A stretch of DNA of 64,000 nt, taken from the NCBI RefSeq assembly GCF_014647635.1, contig NZ_BMPO01000009.1, forward strand, positions 62,001 through 126,000. Reading direction: 5' to 3'. Of the stretch, positions 11,466 through 21,043 are shown piece by piece; positions within the stretch are counted from its first letter, which is position 1, and every line of letters starts with the position of its first letter. Below the pieces are notes generated by a model. That model had not been told where the DNA came from. It saw only the letters and a list, made by a program, of their open reading frames with translations, and did not search any database. This DNA is from Pseudomonas matsuisoli (lineage in GTDB: Bacteria; Pseudomonadota; Gammaproteobacteria; Pseudomonadales; Pseudomonadaceae). Both the position numbers and the translations under genes were made by a program.

Positions 11466-12170
11466 TCAGGTACCGCTTTGCAGCAGCATGTTGCGAACGT
11501 GACCAATTGCCTTCGTTGGGTTCAAACCCTTGGGGCAAACGTTCACGCAGTTCATGATGCCACGGCAGCGGAACACGCTGAACGGATCGTCCATTGCAGC
11601 CAGACGCTCCTCGGTTTTCGTATCGCGACTGTCAGCCAGGAAGCGATAAGCCTGCAGCAGCGCTGCCGGACCGAGGAACTTGTCCGGATTCCACCAGAAC
11701 GAAGGGCAGCTGGTCGAGCAGCAGGCGCACAGGATGCACTCATACAAGCCATCGAGCTTTTCACGCTCTTCGGGCGCCTGTAGACGCTCGATCGCAGGCG
11801 CAGGCTCGTCGTTCTGCAGGAACGGCTTAACCTTCTCGTACTGCTTGTAGAAGATGCTCATATCGACGACAAGGTCGCGAATCACTGGCAAACCTGGCAG
11901 CGGTCGCAGAACGAGCTTGTCGCCTTTGACGACAGCCGAAAGCGGCGTAATGCATGCAAGGCCGTTTTTGCCATTGATGTTCATGCCATCCGAGCCGCAG
12001 ACACCCTCGCGGCAAGAGCGACGATAGGAAAAGCCAACATCCTGCTCTTTGATCAGAGCGAGAACATCGAGGACCATCAGGTCTTTGCCGCCGGTATCGA
12101 CCTGGAAGGTCTGCATCGCCGGTGCGGCGTCCTGATCGGGGTTATAGCGATAAACACTAACTTGCAACAT
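11466..12170 (-). CDS. sdhB: Succinate dehydrogenase iron-sulfur subunit
   Basis: 234 residues. The [2Fe-2S] ferredoxin domain has SCREGVCGSDGMNINGKNGL; the C-terminal domain has CILCACCSTSC for [4Fe-4S] and CRGIMNCVNVCPK for [3Fe-4S], all ligands present. It passes electrons from SdhA to the membrane anchor and quinone. A slightly longer frame exists, but the ATG at 12168-12170 (MLQVSVYRYNP) has GAGGA eight bases ahead and matches the family start; it begins 11 bases after the sdhA stop. Confidence 0.96.
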   Translation of the reverse strand: MLQVSVYRYNPDQDAAPAMQTFQVDTGGKDLMVLDVLALIKEQDVGFSYRRSCREGVCGSDGMNINGKNGLACITPLSAVVKGDKLVLRPLPGLPVIRDLVVDMSIFYKQYEKVKPFLQNDEPAPAIERLQAPEEREKLDGLYECILCACCSTSCPSFWWNPDKFLGPAALLQAYRFLADSRDTKTEERLAAMDDPFSVFRCRGIMNCVNVCPKGLNPTKAIGHVRNMLLQSGT

Positions 12171-12181
12171 AGTGGTCATCC

Positions 12182-13954
12182 TCAATAAGTCCGAATCTTC
12201 GGTTCAAACGCTGGAACTGTCTTCGGCGCGAAGTTGACGGAGCGCTTGGTAACGCGCTTATCCCCTGGGAAATACAAGGTGTGGCACAGCCAGTTCTCGT
12301 CGTCACGATCTTCGAAGTCTTCACGAGCATGAGCACCGCGCGACTCTTTGCGGACTTCTGCAGCGATGGCGGTAGCTTCAGCTACTTCCAACAGGTTCTG
12401 CAGCTCCAGCGCTTCGATACGCGCCGTGTTGAACGCCTGGCTCTTGTCCGCAATCTTGATTTCGCCGATGCGGCCGCGCAGTTCGGCGAGCTGGGCGATA
12501 CCCTTCTGCATATATTCGCCAGTACGGAACACGCCGAAGTAGTTCTGCATGCAACTCTGCAGTTCCTTGCGCAGCGGCGCAACGTCTTCGCCACTGGTAC
12601 GCTCGTTAACGCCGGAAAGACGCTTGAGGGACACCTCGAGGTCGGTTTCCGTAGCGTTGCGGTATTCGATACCTTCCTTGAGCGCTTTCTCCAGATGGAT
12701 ACCCGCCGCACGACCGAACACCACGAGATCAAGCAGTGAGTTACCACCCAGGCGGTTGGCACCGTGTACGGAAACGCAAGCCACTTCACCTACCGCGAAC
12801 AGACCCTCGACAACCTTGTCGTTGCCATTGGCGTCTTGCGTGATCGCCTGTCCATGAATGTTAGTAGCAACGCCGCCCATCATATAGTGACAGGTTGGAA
12901 TAACCGGGATCGGCGCGGTAACCGGGTCAACGTGCGCAAACGTCTTGGACAGTTCACAGATACCCGGCAGACGGCTGTGCAGTACTTCTTCGCCCAAGTG
13001 GTCCAGCTTCAGCAGTACGTGATCCTTGTCAGGACCGACGCCATTGCCTGCAATGACCTCTTTCACCATCGAGCGCGCAACGACGTCACGACCCGCCAGG
13101 TCTTTCGCGTTCGGCGCATAGCGTTCCATGAAACGTTCGCCGTGGGCGTTGATCAAGTACCCGCCTTCACCGCGGCAGCCTTCGGTAACCAGTACACCGG
13201 CACCCGCGATACCCGTTGGGTGGAACTGCCACATTTCGATGTCTTGAACCGGCACACCTGCACGCAGCGCCATCCCTACGCCATCGCCCGTATTGATCAG
13301 GGCGTTAGTCGTAGACGCGTAGATACGGCCAGCACCGCCAGTGGCCAGAACGGTGGCCTTGGAACGGATATAGACGGTTTCGCCTGTTTCGATGCAGATG
13401 GCGATGACGCCAACTACCGCGCCATCTTGGTTCTTCACCAGGTCGACCGCATACCACTCATTCAGGAAGGTGGTGTCGTTCTTAAGGTTGGCTTGATAGA
13501 GCGTATGCAGCAGCGCATGACCCGTACGGTCGGCCGCGGCGCAGGTCCGTGCCGCCTGACCACCCTTACCAAAGTCTTTCGACTGGCCACCGAAGGGGCG
13601 CTGATAGATACGGCCACTTTCGGTACGGGAGAACGGAAGTCCCATGTGCTCGAGTTCGAAGACGGCCTCGGGGCCGACCGTGCACATATACTCGATGGCG
13701 TCTTGGTCACCAATGTAGTCCGACCCCTTGACGGTGTCGTACATGTGCCAGCGCCAGTCGTCGTTTGGATCCGCTGAAGCGATAGCGCAGGTGATGCCGC
13801 CCTGAGCAGATACGGTATGGGAGCGCGTCGGGAATACTTTGGTGACGACCGCTGTTTTATAACCCGACTGCGACAGCTGCAGCGCGGCACGCATGCCAGC
13901 ACCGCCGCCACCGATGATGATGGCGTCAAAAGAAAGAGTACGAATGCTGGTCAT
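12182..13954 (-). CDS. sdhA: Succinate dehydrogenase flavoprotein subunit
   Basis: 590 residues. The N-terminal FAD fold shows [14 protein letters not shown]; the covalent flavin histidine is in [13 protein letters not shown] (His46); the substrate region includes [21 protein letters not shown]; and [12 protein letters not shown] is present. It oxidises succinate to fumarate at the cytoplasmic face of the membrane. Usual length for the family. It begins three bases after sdhD and is followed closely by sdhB, so the four sdh genes are one operon. Confidence 0.97.
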   Translation of the reverse strand: MTSIRTLSFDAIIIGGGGAGMRAALQLSQSGYKTAVVTKVFPTRSHTVSAQGGITCAIASADPNDDWRWHMYDTVKGSDYIGDQDAIEYMCTVGPEAVFELEHMGLPFSRTESGRIYQRPFGGQSKDFGKGGQAARTCAAADRTGHALLHTLYQANLKNDTTFLNEWYAVDLVKNQDGAVVGVIAICIETGETVYIRSKATVLATGGAGRIYASTTNALINTGDGVGMALRAGVPVQDIEMWQFHPTGIAGAGVLVTEGCRGEGGYLINAHGERFMERYAPNAKDLAGRDVVARSMVKEVIAGNGVGPDKDHVLLKLDHLGEEVLHSRLPGICELSKTFAHVDPVTAPIPVIPTCHYMMGGVATNIHGQAITQDANGNDKVVEGLFAVGEVACVSVHGANRLGGNSLLDLVVFGRAAGIHLEKALKEGIEYRNATETDLEVSLKRLSGVNERTSGEDVAPLRKELQSCMQNYFGVFRTGEYMQKGIAQLAELRGRIGEIKIADKSQAFNTARIEALELQNLLEVAEATAIAAEVRKESRGAHAREDFEDRDDENWLCHTLYFPGDKRVTKRSVNFAPKTVPAFEPKIRTY

Positions 13955-13957
13955 TGA

Positions 13958-14326
13958 TCACACACCCCAGAGAATCTGCACGCCCCAGACAAAAAACGCG
14001 AACATCAGAATGCCGCAGATAGCCTGGAACAGAAAACGCACGACAGTTGCACCCTTACCTAACGCCATCGGCGTCAGATAGTCGGTGGAAATAGTCCACA
14101 TGCCGACCCACGCGTGAACGCTGAGGGCGACGAGAGCGAGCAAGCTGAAGATACGCATGGCGGTGTGCGAAAACAGACCATGCCACTCGGCGAACGTCAG
14201 CCCAGGATGGGCAATGACATAGCCGAGAAGGAAGACGACGTATGCTGCGAGCACGATCGCCGAAACCCGCTGCGCCATCCAGTCATAGAGGCCCGAACGG
14301 GAAAAGTTAGTGACGTTGGTTACCAT
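13958..14326 (-). CDS. sdhD: Succinate dehydrogenase membrane anchor, small subunit
   Basis: 122 residues with three predicted membrane helices (about 20-42, 52-75 and 91-115) and the motif SVHAWVGMWTISTDYL, whose His is a likely heme b ligand. The chosen ATG (14324-14326, MVTNVTNFSRSGLYDW) overlaps the last codons of sdhC in an ATGGTAA arrangement, showing translational coupling; an upstream in-frame Met is less consistent with the family. It anchors SdhAB and contributes to the quinone site. Confidence 0.92.
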   Translation of the reverse strand: MVTNVTNFSRSGLYDWMAQRVSAIVLAAYVVFLLGYVIAHPGLTFAEWHGLFSHTAMRIFSLLALVALSVHAWVGMWTISTDYLTPMALGKGATVVRFLFQAICGILMFAFFVWGVQILWGV

Positions 14327-14706
14327 ATCCACACCCCTGCCGCCAGAATCAGAACCGCCGATACGACGATCACGATTTGAGAGCCCAGCTTGCCGCCTTG
14401 CAGCGTCTCACCTACGCCCATGTCCATGATGAGGTGACGCACGCCAGCTACGAGGTGGTACAGCAACGCAGACAGCAGCGCCCAGATCACGAACTTGACC
14501 AGCGGACTGGCCAGGTACCCCTTGACCGCCTCGAAGCCTTCTTCCGAACCCAGGGACATATCGAGTGCCAGAAGCAGCACTGCTATGCCGAGGAACAGAA
14601 TGACGCCAGAGATACGATGAAGGATGGACGTGTAAGCAGTGACGGGGAGTTTTATTGTCCTAAGGTCTAGGTTTACAGGTCGTTGGCTATTCACGGCTTT
14701 TTTCAC
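14320..14706 (-). CDS. sdhC: Succinate dehydrogenase cytochrome b556 subunit
   Basis: 128 residues beginning at a GTG (VKKAVNSQRPVNLDL) that is preceded by GAGGG at a good distance. A longer ATG-started frame adds 20 residues that do not look like the family. Motifs: SILHRISGVILFLG in the first helix and LLYHLVAGVRHLIMDMG with the heme-ligand His, then a third helix at the end. It is the first gene of the sdh operon, and its stop overlaps the start of sdhD. Confidence 0.93.
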   Translation of the reverse strand: MKKAVNSQRPVNLDLRTIKLPVTAYTSILHRISGVILFLGIAVLLLALDMSLGSEEGFEAVKGYLASPLVKFVIWALLSALLYHLVAGVRHLIMDMGVGETLQGGKLGSQIVIVVSAVLILAAGVWIW

Positions 14707-14828
14707 ACTTGAAGTGCCCTCAGGCAGCAGGGCGATTTGTCGGGGGAGCGCATTGGTCAGGTACACATCTCCCAGGAGTGACGATCACTTTTTTAATGGG
14801 TTCAGATACCCCGGGCGATCGGTCGCCG

Positions 14829-14857
14829 AGTATAGACAGTTAGGTTACTAATGACAA
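14829..14857 (-). promoter_or_regulatory. Promoter of the sdh-suc operon
   Basis: On the minus strand TTGTCA and TATACT stand exactly 17 bp apart, a near-consensus sigma-70 promoter, 123 bases upstream of the sdhC GTG. It faces away from the gltA promoter on the other strand. Confidence 0.7.
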
Positions 14858-14958
14858 TGCGACAAGACCGCGCCATGCTGTGACGAAAAGAAGCATTGAC
14901 GTCGCTCAAGCCTGTCTGGGCCGTGCGGTTGCACGAAACCGCAGATGAGGCAGGCAAA

Positions 14959-14986
14959 TTGACTTTGCGACGTATCTATCTATAGT
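14959..14986 (+). promoter_or_regulatory. Promoter of gltA
   Basis: TTGACT (14959-14964) and TATAGT (14981-14986) are 16 bp apart, close to sigma-70 consensus, 62 bases before the gltA start codon. Confidence 0.7.
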
Positions 14987-15047
14987 GGGTCCGGCCCTGC
15001 GTGGGGGGCTGGCTGATGATTCCGAAGCAATAAGATAGGAGGCCTGC

Positions 15048-16334
15048 ATGGCTGACAAAAAAGCGCAGTTAATCATCGAGGGCGCAGCCCCCGTCGAGCT
15101 GCCCATTCTTACCGGCACCGTAGGTCCTGATGTAATCGACGTTCGCGGCCTCACATCCACCGGCCGATTCACATTCGACCCTGGCTTCATGTCGACTGCC
15201 TCGTGCGAGTCGAAGATCACCTACATCGATGGTGAAAAAGGTGTACTGCTTCACCGCGGTTATCCTATCGAGCAACTAGCGGAGCAATCCGACTATCTCG
15301 AAACCTGCTACCTGCTGCTGAACGGCGAACTGCCTACCGCCGACCAGAAAGCCGCCTTCGTGAGCACCATCAAAAATCACACGATGGTTCACGAACAGCT
15401 CAAGACGTTTTTCAACGGCTTCCGTCGTGATGCGCACCCAATGGCCATTATGTGCGGTGTGGTCGGTGCTCTGTCCGCGTTCTATCACGACTCCCTTGAC
15501 ATCAAGAACCCGCAGCACCGCGATATCTCCGCGATGCGTCTGGTTGCCAAGATGCCGACGCTGGCCGCGATGGTCTACAAGTACTCCATGGGCCAGCCCA
15601 TGATGTACCCGCGTAACGACCTGAACTATGCGGAGAACTTCCTCCACATGATGTTCAATACGCCATGCGAGATTAAACCGATCAGCCCTGTTCTGGCGAA
15701 AGCGATGGATCGGATATTCATCCTTCACGCCGACCACGAGCAGAACGCCTCTACCTCCACCGTACGTCTTGCCGGTTCCTCGGGCGCAAACCCATTCGCA
15801 TGTATTGCGGCAGGTATCGCGGCGCTGTGGGGCCCTGCGCACGGGGGTGCGAACGAAGCGGTACTGGCGATGCTGGATGAAATTGGCGACGTGTCGAACA
15901 TCGACAAATTCATCGCCAAGGCCAAGGACAAGGATGACCCATTCAAACTCATGGGTTTTGGACACCGCGTCTACAAGAACTTCGATCCTCGCGCGCAAGT
16001 GATGAAGCAGACCTGCGACGAAGTGCTGGCCGAACTCGGCATCAACGACCCGCAGCTCGAACTGGCGATGAAGCTGGACGAAATTGCGCGTAGCGACCCT
16101 TACTTCAAGGAGCGCAATCTGTACCCGAACGTTGACTTCTACTCCGGCATCATTCTGAAGGCGATCGGCATTCCGACCAGCATGTTCACCGTGATCTTCG
16201 CGTTGGCGCGTACCGTCGGCTGGATCGCTCACTGGAAGGAAATGCTCTCCAGCCCTTACAAGATCGGCCGCCCTCGCCAGTTGTATACCGGCGAAACCTC
16301 GCGCGAGTTCGTCGACCTGCAAAACCGCAAGTAA
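15048..16334 (+). CDS. gltA: Citrate synthase
   Basis: 428 residues, the hexameric type II citrate synthase of Gram-negative bacteria. It condenses acetyl-CoA and oxaloacetate to start the TCA cycle. Visible: [22 protein letters not shown] at the N-terminus, the active-site region [10 protein letters not shown], and [19 protein letters not shown] sits six bases before the ATG. It is transcribed away from sdhC from a shared intergenic control region, and ends in a strong terminator. Type II enzymes are usually inhibited by NADH; that is family knowledge, not seen here. Confidence 0.97.
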   Translation: MADKKAQLIIEGAAPVELPILTGTVGPDVIDVRGLTSTGRFTFDPGFMSTASCESKITYIDGEKGVLLHRGYPIEQLAEQSDYLETCYLLLNGELPTADQKAAFVSTIKNHTMVHEQLKTFFNGFRRDAHPMAIMCGVVGALSAFYHDSLDIKNPQHRDISAMRLVAKMPTLAAMVYKYSMGQPMMYPRNDLNYAENFLHMMFNTPCEIKPISPVLAKAMDRIFILHADHEQNASTSTVRLAGSSGANPFACIAAGIAALWGPAHGGANEAVLAMLDEIGDVSNIDKFIAKAKDKDDPFKLMGFGHRVYKNFDPRAQVMKQTCDEVLAELGINDPQLELAMKLDEIARSDPYFKERNLYPNVDFYSGIILKAIGIPTSMFTVIFALARTVGWIAHWKEMLSSPYKIGRPRQLYTGETSREFVDLQNRK

Positions 16335-16350
16335 GCGACCCCGCAATGGG

Positions 16351-16380
16351 AAAAAAGGCTGCCAAATGGCGGCCTTTTTT
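16351..16380 (+). terminator. Terminator of gltA
   Basis: A 13-bp stem, AAAAAAGGCTGCC with GGCGGCCTTTTTT (one G-T pair), around AAAT. It can act on both strands and also lies at the 3' end of the converging YkgJ-like gene. Confidence 0.9.
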
Positions 16381-16664
16381 CATGATGCTAGACATGCACT
16401 CGCGGCCGGAGGCGTCGCGGTCTCACCCTCCAACCATTTCAGCGTAGCAAGCGCTTGCGCTTGGCTCGTGCCACATATCGCCGCTTCCGCCAAAAATGCC
16501 GAACACACAGCCGGTCGCTCTGGCTGATTGAAAATCAGGCAACGTAGCTCGCTTGATAAGTGCGGACAGCGCATACCGGCCGGCTTTCCATTCGGAAGGC
16601 CCGGTATTGGCGACGAGATGGACGGCGCGATGCAGCATGCACCACAGCCGCTTCGGCATTGCAT
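16380..16664 (-). CDS. YkgJ-family cysteine-cluster protein
   Basis: A 94-residue protein beginning MQCRSGCGACCIAPSISSPI. The cysteine pattern CxxxCxxCC at the N-terminus, the later MRCPHL and RCLIF, and a final VCSAF are characteristic of the YkgJ (UPF0153) zinc- or iron-cluster family of unknown function. The ATG at 16662-16664 is preceded by CTGGAG at eight bases and is preferred over a much longer upstream frame that overlaps the histidine kinase. It is 62 bases downstream of that kinase gene and may share its transcript. Confidence 0.75.
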   Translation of the reverse strand: MQCRSGCGACCIAPSISSPIPGLPNGKPAGMRCPHLSSELRCLIFNQPERPAVCSAFLAEAAICGTSQAQALATLKWLEGETATPPAASACLAS

Positions 16665-16726
16665 GGCGATACTCCAGAAAAAAGGGCGCAGAGCATACCC
16701 CAGCCATATAGGCATGGCAGTACCGC

Positions 16727-18538
16727 TTAGCCGGGCACTTCCAATCGAAAGCGCGTTCCCTCCCCCGGCGTACTGTGCACCTCGATCTTCCCACCCAAAA
16801 TCCCCACGGCAAGTTGATGCGTGATATGCAACCCAAGCCCCGTACCGCCCCGCCCACGTTTGGTCGTATAAAACGGATCGAAGATCCGCGAGAGCTGATC
16901 CTTGTCCATACCGCAGCCATCGTCGCTGACATCGATGCAAATATGGCCGTGATCACCGTGCCAGGCTTTCACCTCGACCTCACCGTTCACCCCCGGCTCA
17001 AACGCATGCACCAAGGCGTTATCTATCAGGTTCTGGAGGATCTGGCTGATGGGGCCAGGAAAGCTGTTGAGAAAGAACGGCGACGGCACCTCGCGCCGAA
17101 CGACATGGGGCGTGCCCTTCAACCGCGGCCCTAGCACCAGCACCACTTCGTCGAGAAGCTCCGCCAGATCGAATTCACGCCGTTCGGTGCTGGCGCGGTC
17201 GCTGGCAAGCTTCTTGAACGCGCGAGTGAATGTCGCAAGGCGCTCCAGATTTGTCTGCACGATGGCCAGACCAGGGCCGCTACGCTTGAGAAAGCGCTGC
17301 ACGTCACGATCGTCTACACGCTGGATCGCTGCTAAGGCTTTTTCGGCGTCCCCACGCAAAGAACTCGCTGCCATGCTTGCGGCGCCGATCGGCGTGTTCA
17401 GCTCATGCGCAACACCGGCAACGAGCGTACCCAGCGAAGACAGCTTTTCAGCCTGCACCAGCGCTGACTGGGTGCGATGGAGCGTTTCCATCGCACGGTT
17501 CACCTCAAGATTCCGCTCCATCAATTCATCGCTGCGCGCGGCAAGCGCCCGCATGGCCTGATCACGCGCGACCTCGGCCTGCGACAGCAATACGACGACC
17601 GCCGCACCTGCAAGCAACATGAACGCTGCCAACGCGCCAACGAGCAGCCACACCTCACGCTGGATCGCAGCCAGTGTAGGCGCAGGTAATACCGAGGCGA
17701 GGTAAAGCGCTTCAGGACTGTTCTGTAGCGTTTCTTGGACGGGTAGTACCAACGCTGGATCGAACCATTCAACGGCCCAGTTCCCCGGAAGACCGTCAAA
17801 AGCGTGCTCCGGCGCATCCTTTTCGAGTAGATCTCCATCGACATCGGAAACCGGCACTGCCGCCTCGGGATAAGGACCGAAAATCCAGCGTCCCCGCCCG
17901 CTCACCAGACCAAGTGGTACACCATAATTAGCCGCAATTTCTTGTAGTCGCCCTGCGATAAGCTCGACGCGATAGCTGAATACGATCGCGCCCAGCCGTG
18001 TGCCGTCCTCATCGAAAGCCGGTATTGCCAATAGCATCTCAGGCGTCGCGGGATCGCGCGCGATACTACCTCCCAGGCTCGATAAAAACGCTTCGCCCCA
18101 GTTCAGTTCGCTTATTTCACGAATGGTATCGGCCGAAAGGGGTGCCTCTGGCATCTGTCTGCCATCCTTTTCGACTGACGCCCGAATGTTGCCCTGCCGA
18201 TCGAGCAGCCAGACCGTCCGGTAGTAGTCGGCCGTCGCGATGAACTCGTGTATGAGCTCGTGCGGCGACTCCACCGGGCTGTCTCCCGACGCTAGAAACG
18301 CCCGCACCGAAGGCTGTTGGCTCAAGAATGATAGGTTGCCGCGCGCAATTGCCAAGCGCCGACTAAGAGCGATCTGCCCCTCTTCCAACGCAGCGTTTTG
18401 CGCGGTCCATAGTGGCTGTAACTTCGAATCGAGCAAGTGCTCACGTAGCAGGCCGCACATCCCCAGAACGATAATTGCCCAAGGTAGAAACAACACGACG
18501 AGGTTGCGTGATAACGCACCGGATCGCCGCGGCGTCAT
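16727..18538 (-). CDS. Membrane-bound sensor histidine kinase
   Basis: 603 residues. TM1 is about 11-30, then a large periplasmic sensor region (about 31-295, Cache-like by position, not proven), TM2 about 297-320 and a coiled coil. The phosphoacceptor domain has GVAHELNTPIGAASMAASSL, and the HATPase domain has the N-box NLIDNALVHAF, DVSDDGCGMD and GRGGTGLGLHITHQL. All kinase boxes are present. It lacks a HAMP motif recognisable by eye. Its ATG overlaps the stop of the upstream REC-EAL gene by four bases, so the two are coupled and probably form a sensor/output pair. Confidence 0.85.
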   Translation of the reverse strand: MTPRRSGALSRNLVVLFLPWAIIVLGMCGLLREHLLDSKLQPLWTAQNAALEEGQIALSRRLAIARGNLSFLSQQPSVRAFLASGDSPVESPHELIHEFIATADYYRTVWLLDRQGNIRASVEKDGRQMPEAPLSADTIREISELNWGEAFLSSLGGSIARDPATPEMLLAIPAFDEDGTRLGAIVFSYRVELIAGRLQEIAANYGVPLGLVSGRGRWIFGPYPEAAVPVSDVDGDLLEKDAPEHAFDGLPGNWAVEWFDPALVLPVQETLQNSPEALYLASVLPAPTLAAIQREVWLLVGALAAFMLLAGAAVVVLLSQAEVARDQAMRALAARSDELMERNLEVNRAMETLHRTQSALVQAEKLSSLGTLVAGVAHELNTPIGAASMAASSLRGDAEKALAAIQRVDDRDVQRFLKRSGPGLAIVQTNLERLATFTRAFKKLASDRASTERREFDLAELLDEVVLVLGPRLKGTPHVVRREVPSPFFLNSFPGPISQILQNLIDNALVHAFEPGVNGEVEVKAWHGDHGHICIDVSDDGCGMDKDQLSRIFDPFYTTKRGRGGTGLGLHITHQLAVGILGGKIEVHSTPGEGTRFRLEVPG

Positions 18539-20763
18539 GGCATCACAGACCGGCCGTCATCCACCGCCCAGCGAGCCAGCCAATCCAGCAGCGCTTCCAG
18601 TGGCATTGGTTTAGCCACAAAGTAGCCCTGGACTTCAGAACAGGCGTTCGCCCGTAGCCATTCGAGCTGATGAAGGTTTTCGACACCCTCGGCAATCACC
18701 TCCATACCCACCCGAGACGCGATTTCGATCACTGCGCCGGCGATTAACTTCGCCTCCTCTACCCGCCCTATTTCGTCGATGAAGCTGCGGTCAATCTTCA
18801 GCCGATCGGCTGGCAGGTGTCGCAGGTAATTCAATGACGAGAATCCCGTACCGAAGTCATCGATGGAAACCGTGGTGCCCATCTCTCGCAGACCTTCCAG
18901 CTGCCGGCTAATGGCGTCGAACGAATTCATGGCCACCGACTCGGTAATTTCCACCTCAATCTGACTTGCCGAGACCTCGCTGCCTTGCAGGTTCGCGTTG
19001 AAGCGCTCCAGAAAATCCGGTTGCAGCATCTGCACTGACGATACGTTTACGGCTACGCGCACGTCGGGCCTTCCGGCATCCGCAAGACGCTTCGCAGCCT
19101 CCATTGCCAAGCGCATGAGCAAATCACCCAGCGGCAGGATGTAGCCGGTCGCCTCAGCCAGCGGAATGAAGCGTGCCGGTGAGATCGAGACGCCTTCGGG
19201 CGTCCGCCAGCGGGCTAACGCCTCTACCCCGACAACTCGGCGTGAAGCGAGCTCGACTTGCGGCTGGAATTCCAGCTGAATACCCCCAGCCGACGCGGCG
19301 TCCCGCAGCGCCAGTAACATGCGATAGGACTCGGCGTGATGAGCAAGCAACCGCGCATCGTGGACACTATGGCGATCCTGGCCATGCCGTTTGTTGTCCT
19401 TCAACGTCAGTTGAGCGCCTTGCAACGCGACCTTCGCATCGCCTTCGAACGATTTGAGGTCAAGGGTAACGGTGCTCAGGCTGTAGACCTGACCAAGTTC
19501 GTACGGCCGGCTTTGTCGCCGAAACAAGTGGACGACCTCCGCAGCCTTCACCTCGGAGGTCGGACCTACCACGGCAAACAGATCATCTTTGACACGTGCG
19601 ACCAGCACGTTGGTAGGGAAATGGTCGCGCAAACGGCTCGCGACCAAGCCGAGAATAAAGTCCCCGTAGCCAGTACCGAATGCGGTGTTTGCACCTGAAA
19701 AGTTATCAATATCGATCAGCAGCAGTGCATGGTCGTTTTTCGCATCACTGCGCAACAGCATGTCCAGTGTGCGGATAAGTGCGTTCCGGTTCGGGATTTT
19801 CAACAAGTCGTCCTGGTACGCCATCTCCTCCAGGCGGCTGAACAGGGAAACGTTGTAGAAGCCGTGGCTGATGCTCGCGCTGAAAACCCTCAGCAGCTCC
19901 ATCTCCGTATCGTCCAACGTACGGCCGGTCGCCACATAACAAGCGTAATCGGCGCCCGCCTGCAGGCTGGGGAACAACAGCACCGCGCCGTCCTCGAACC
20001 GCAGCGATTGATGCAGACGCAGGCTTTCCTTGAGGCGATCTCGCACGACCGGGTGGTCCAGCGTTTCAACATGTTCACCCACGTTGCGATAGAAACGTCC
20101 GTTCGCACTGATAATGCGCAACACGTCCTGTCCGCTGTCGCTGCCTTCCATCCTCACGCAAACGATGCCCTCGGTCTTGACCTCAAGCAGCGCGGCAATC
20201 TCCGTTAGGATCTTCGCGGACAGTTCACGGGTGTCTTTAGAGGTAAAAAGTGCGTTGCTGGACTCGACGATGGTGTGCAATCCGCGTCGCGCCCGCGACA
20301 TGGAACGCAATTGTGAATAGCTGCGAAACGCTGCCGTCAGCACCGTGGACAAGCGCTCGCTGCTAAGCTCGCTCTTGGTCCAGTAATCGTTGATGTCGCA
20401 TTCCTGCATCACCGCGCGGGCCGGCGCCATGCCCGGCTCCCCGGTTAGCATCACCACCCGCGCCTCGGCGTTGCCAATGACCTCCCGCAGGGTTCGCACC
20501 AAGCGGAAACCCGCATCCTCGGTTTCCATCACTACATCGAGCAATACGACTGCGATGTCATGTCGCTCACCCAGGATCATCGCGGCTTCGCGGTAACTGT
20601 AAGCCTGGGTCAACTCGATGGGTGCCCCGAGCAATTCCAAGTCAGCCAACGCGAACGCCATCGCGTTCTGGAAATCCGCGTCGTCATCAACTGCCAGGAC
20701 CTGCCAGACCGCGGGCCTGGTGTCCGCCTGCTCGAACGTTACGTTCGTCTCTATTTCTTCCAT
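18535..20763 (-). CDS. Response regulator with degenerate GGDEF and intact EAL (c-di-GMP phosphodiesterase)
   Basis: 742 residues from the ATG at 20761-20763; an in-frame extension upstream has no ribosome site. Order: receiver domain (1-150; acidic patch Asp26-28, phospho-Asp76 in VVLLDVVMETEDAG), a DUF3369-like sensory segment (about 165-330), a GGDEF domain whose signature is replaced by VKDDLF (so cyclase activity is unlikely), and an EAL domain (about 495-742). The EAL domain keeps EALARW (514-516), NVSS, EITES, DDFGTGFSSL, KIDRSF, AEGVE and QGYFVAKP. This predicts c-di-GMP hydrolysis controlled by phosphorylation, probably from the overlapping kinase gene. Confidence 0.85.
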   Translation of the reverse strand: MEEIETNVTFEQADTRPAVWQVLAVDDDADFQNAMAFALADLELLGAPIELTQAYSYREAAMILGERHDIAVVLLDVVMETEDAGFRLVRTLREVIGNAEARVVMLTGEPGMAPARAVMQECDINDYWTKSELSSERLSTVLTAAFRSYSQLRSMSRARRGLHTIVESSNALFTSKDTRELSAKILTEIAALLEVKTEGIVCVRMEGSDSGQDVLRIISANGRFYRNVGEHVETLDHPVVRDRLKESLRLHQSLRFEDGAVLLFPSLQAGADYACYVATGRTLDDTEMELLRVFSASISHGFYNVSLFSRLEEMAYQDDLLKIPNRNALIRTLDMLLRSDAKNDHALLLIDIDNFSGANTAFGTGYGDFILGLVASRLRDHFPTNVLVARVKDDLFAVVGPTSEVKAAEVVHLFRRQSRPYELGQVYSLSTVTLDLKSFEGDAKVALQGAQLTLKDNKRHGQDRHSVHDARLLAHHAESYRMLLALRDAASAGGIQLEFQPQVELASRRVVGVEALARWRTPEGVSISPARFIPLAEATGYILPLGDLLMRLAMEAAKRLADAGRPDVRVAVNVSSVQMLQPDFLERFNANLQGSEVSASQIEVEITESVAMNSFDAISRQLEGLREMGTTVSIDDFGTGFSSLNYLRHLPADRLKIDRSFIDEIGRVEEAKLIAGAVIEIASRVGMEVIAEGVENLHQLEWLRANACSEVQGYFVAKPMPLEALLDWLARWAVDDGRSVMP

Positions 20764-21043
20764 GACTACCGCCCAACTATCACGATTGAAGAACTGCCGA
20801 CATCCGTCGAACGCCACTGTAGATAGACTTTGAAAGCCATAGATTTGGACTCGCCAGCCGCCGAACGGCATAAGTGCATGCCGCCGAATGAACGATTCCA
20901 ATTGAGTCTAGACGGCTCCAGAAAACGCGCCGTACAAATCGATGCGCTCGTGCACGTCCCGTTGCAAAAGCGCACGGCTGGGAACGGCGTGATGGCCTTA
21001 CCACTCGAAAGATGACGAAACGACTCCCCTACCAGGACATTCC

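Noticed and set aside
12764-13777. 337-codon frame opposite sdhA
   Set aside because: Shadow of the sdhA coding sequence.
15276-16346. 356-codon open frame opposite gltA
   Set aside because: Shadow of citrate synthase; composition is His/Arg/Val rich without any domain.
16423-16956. Alternative long frames over the YkgJ-like gene and the kinase 3' end
   Set aside because: Only the frame from 16664 has a good ribosome site and the cysteine pattern of a known family; the others overlap the kinase.
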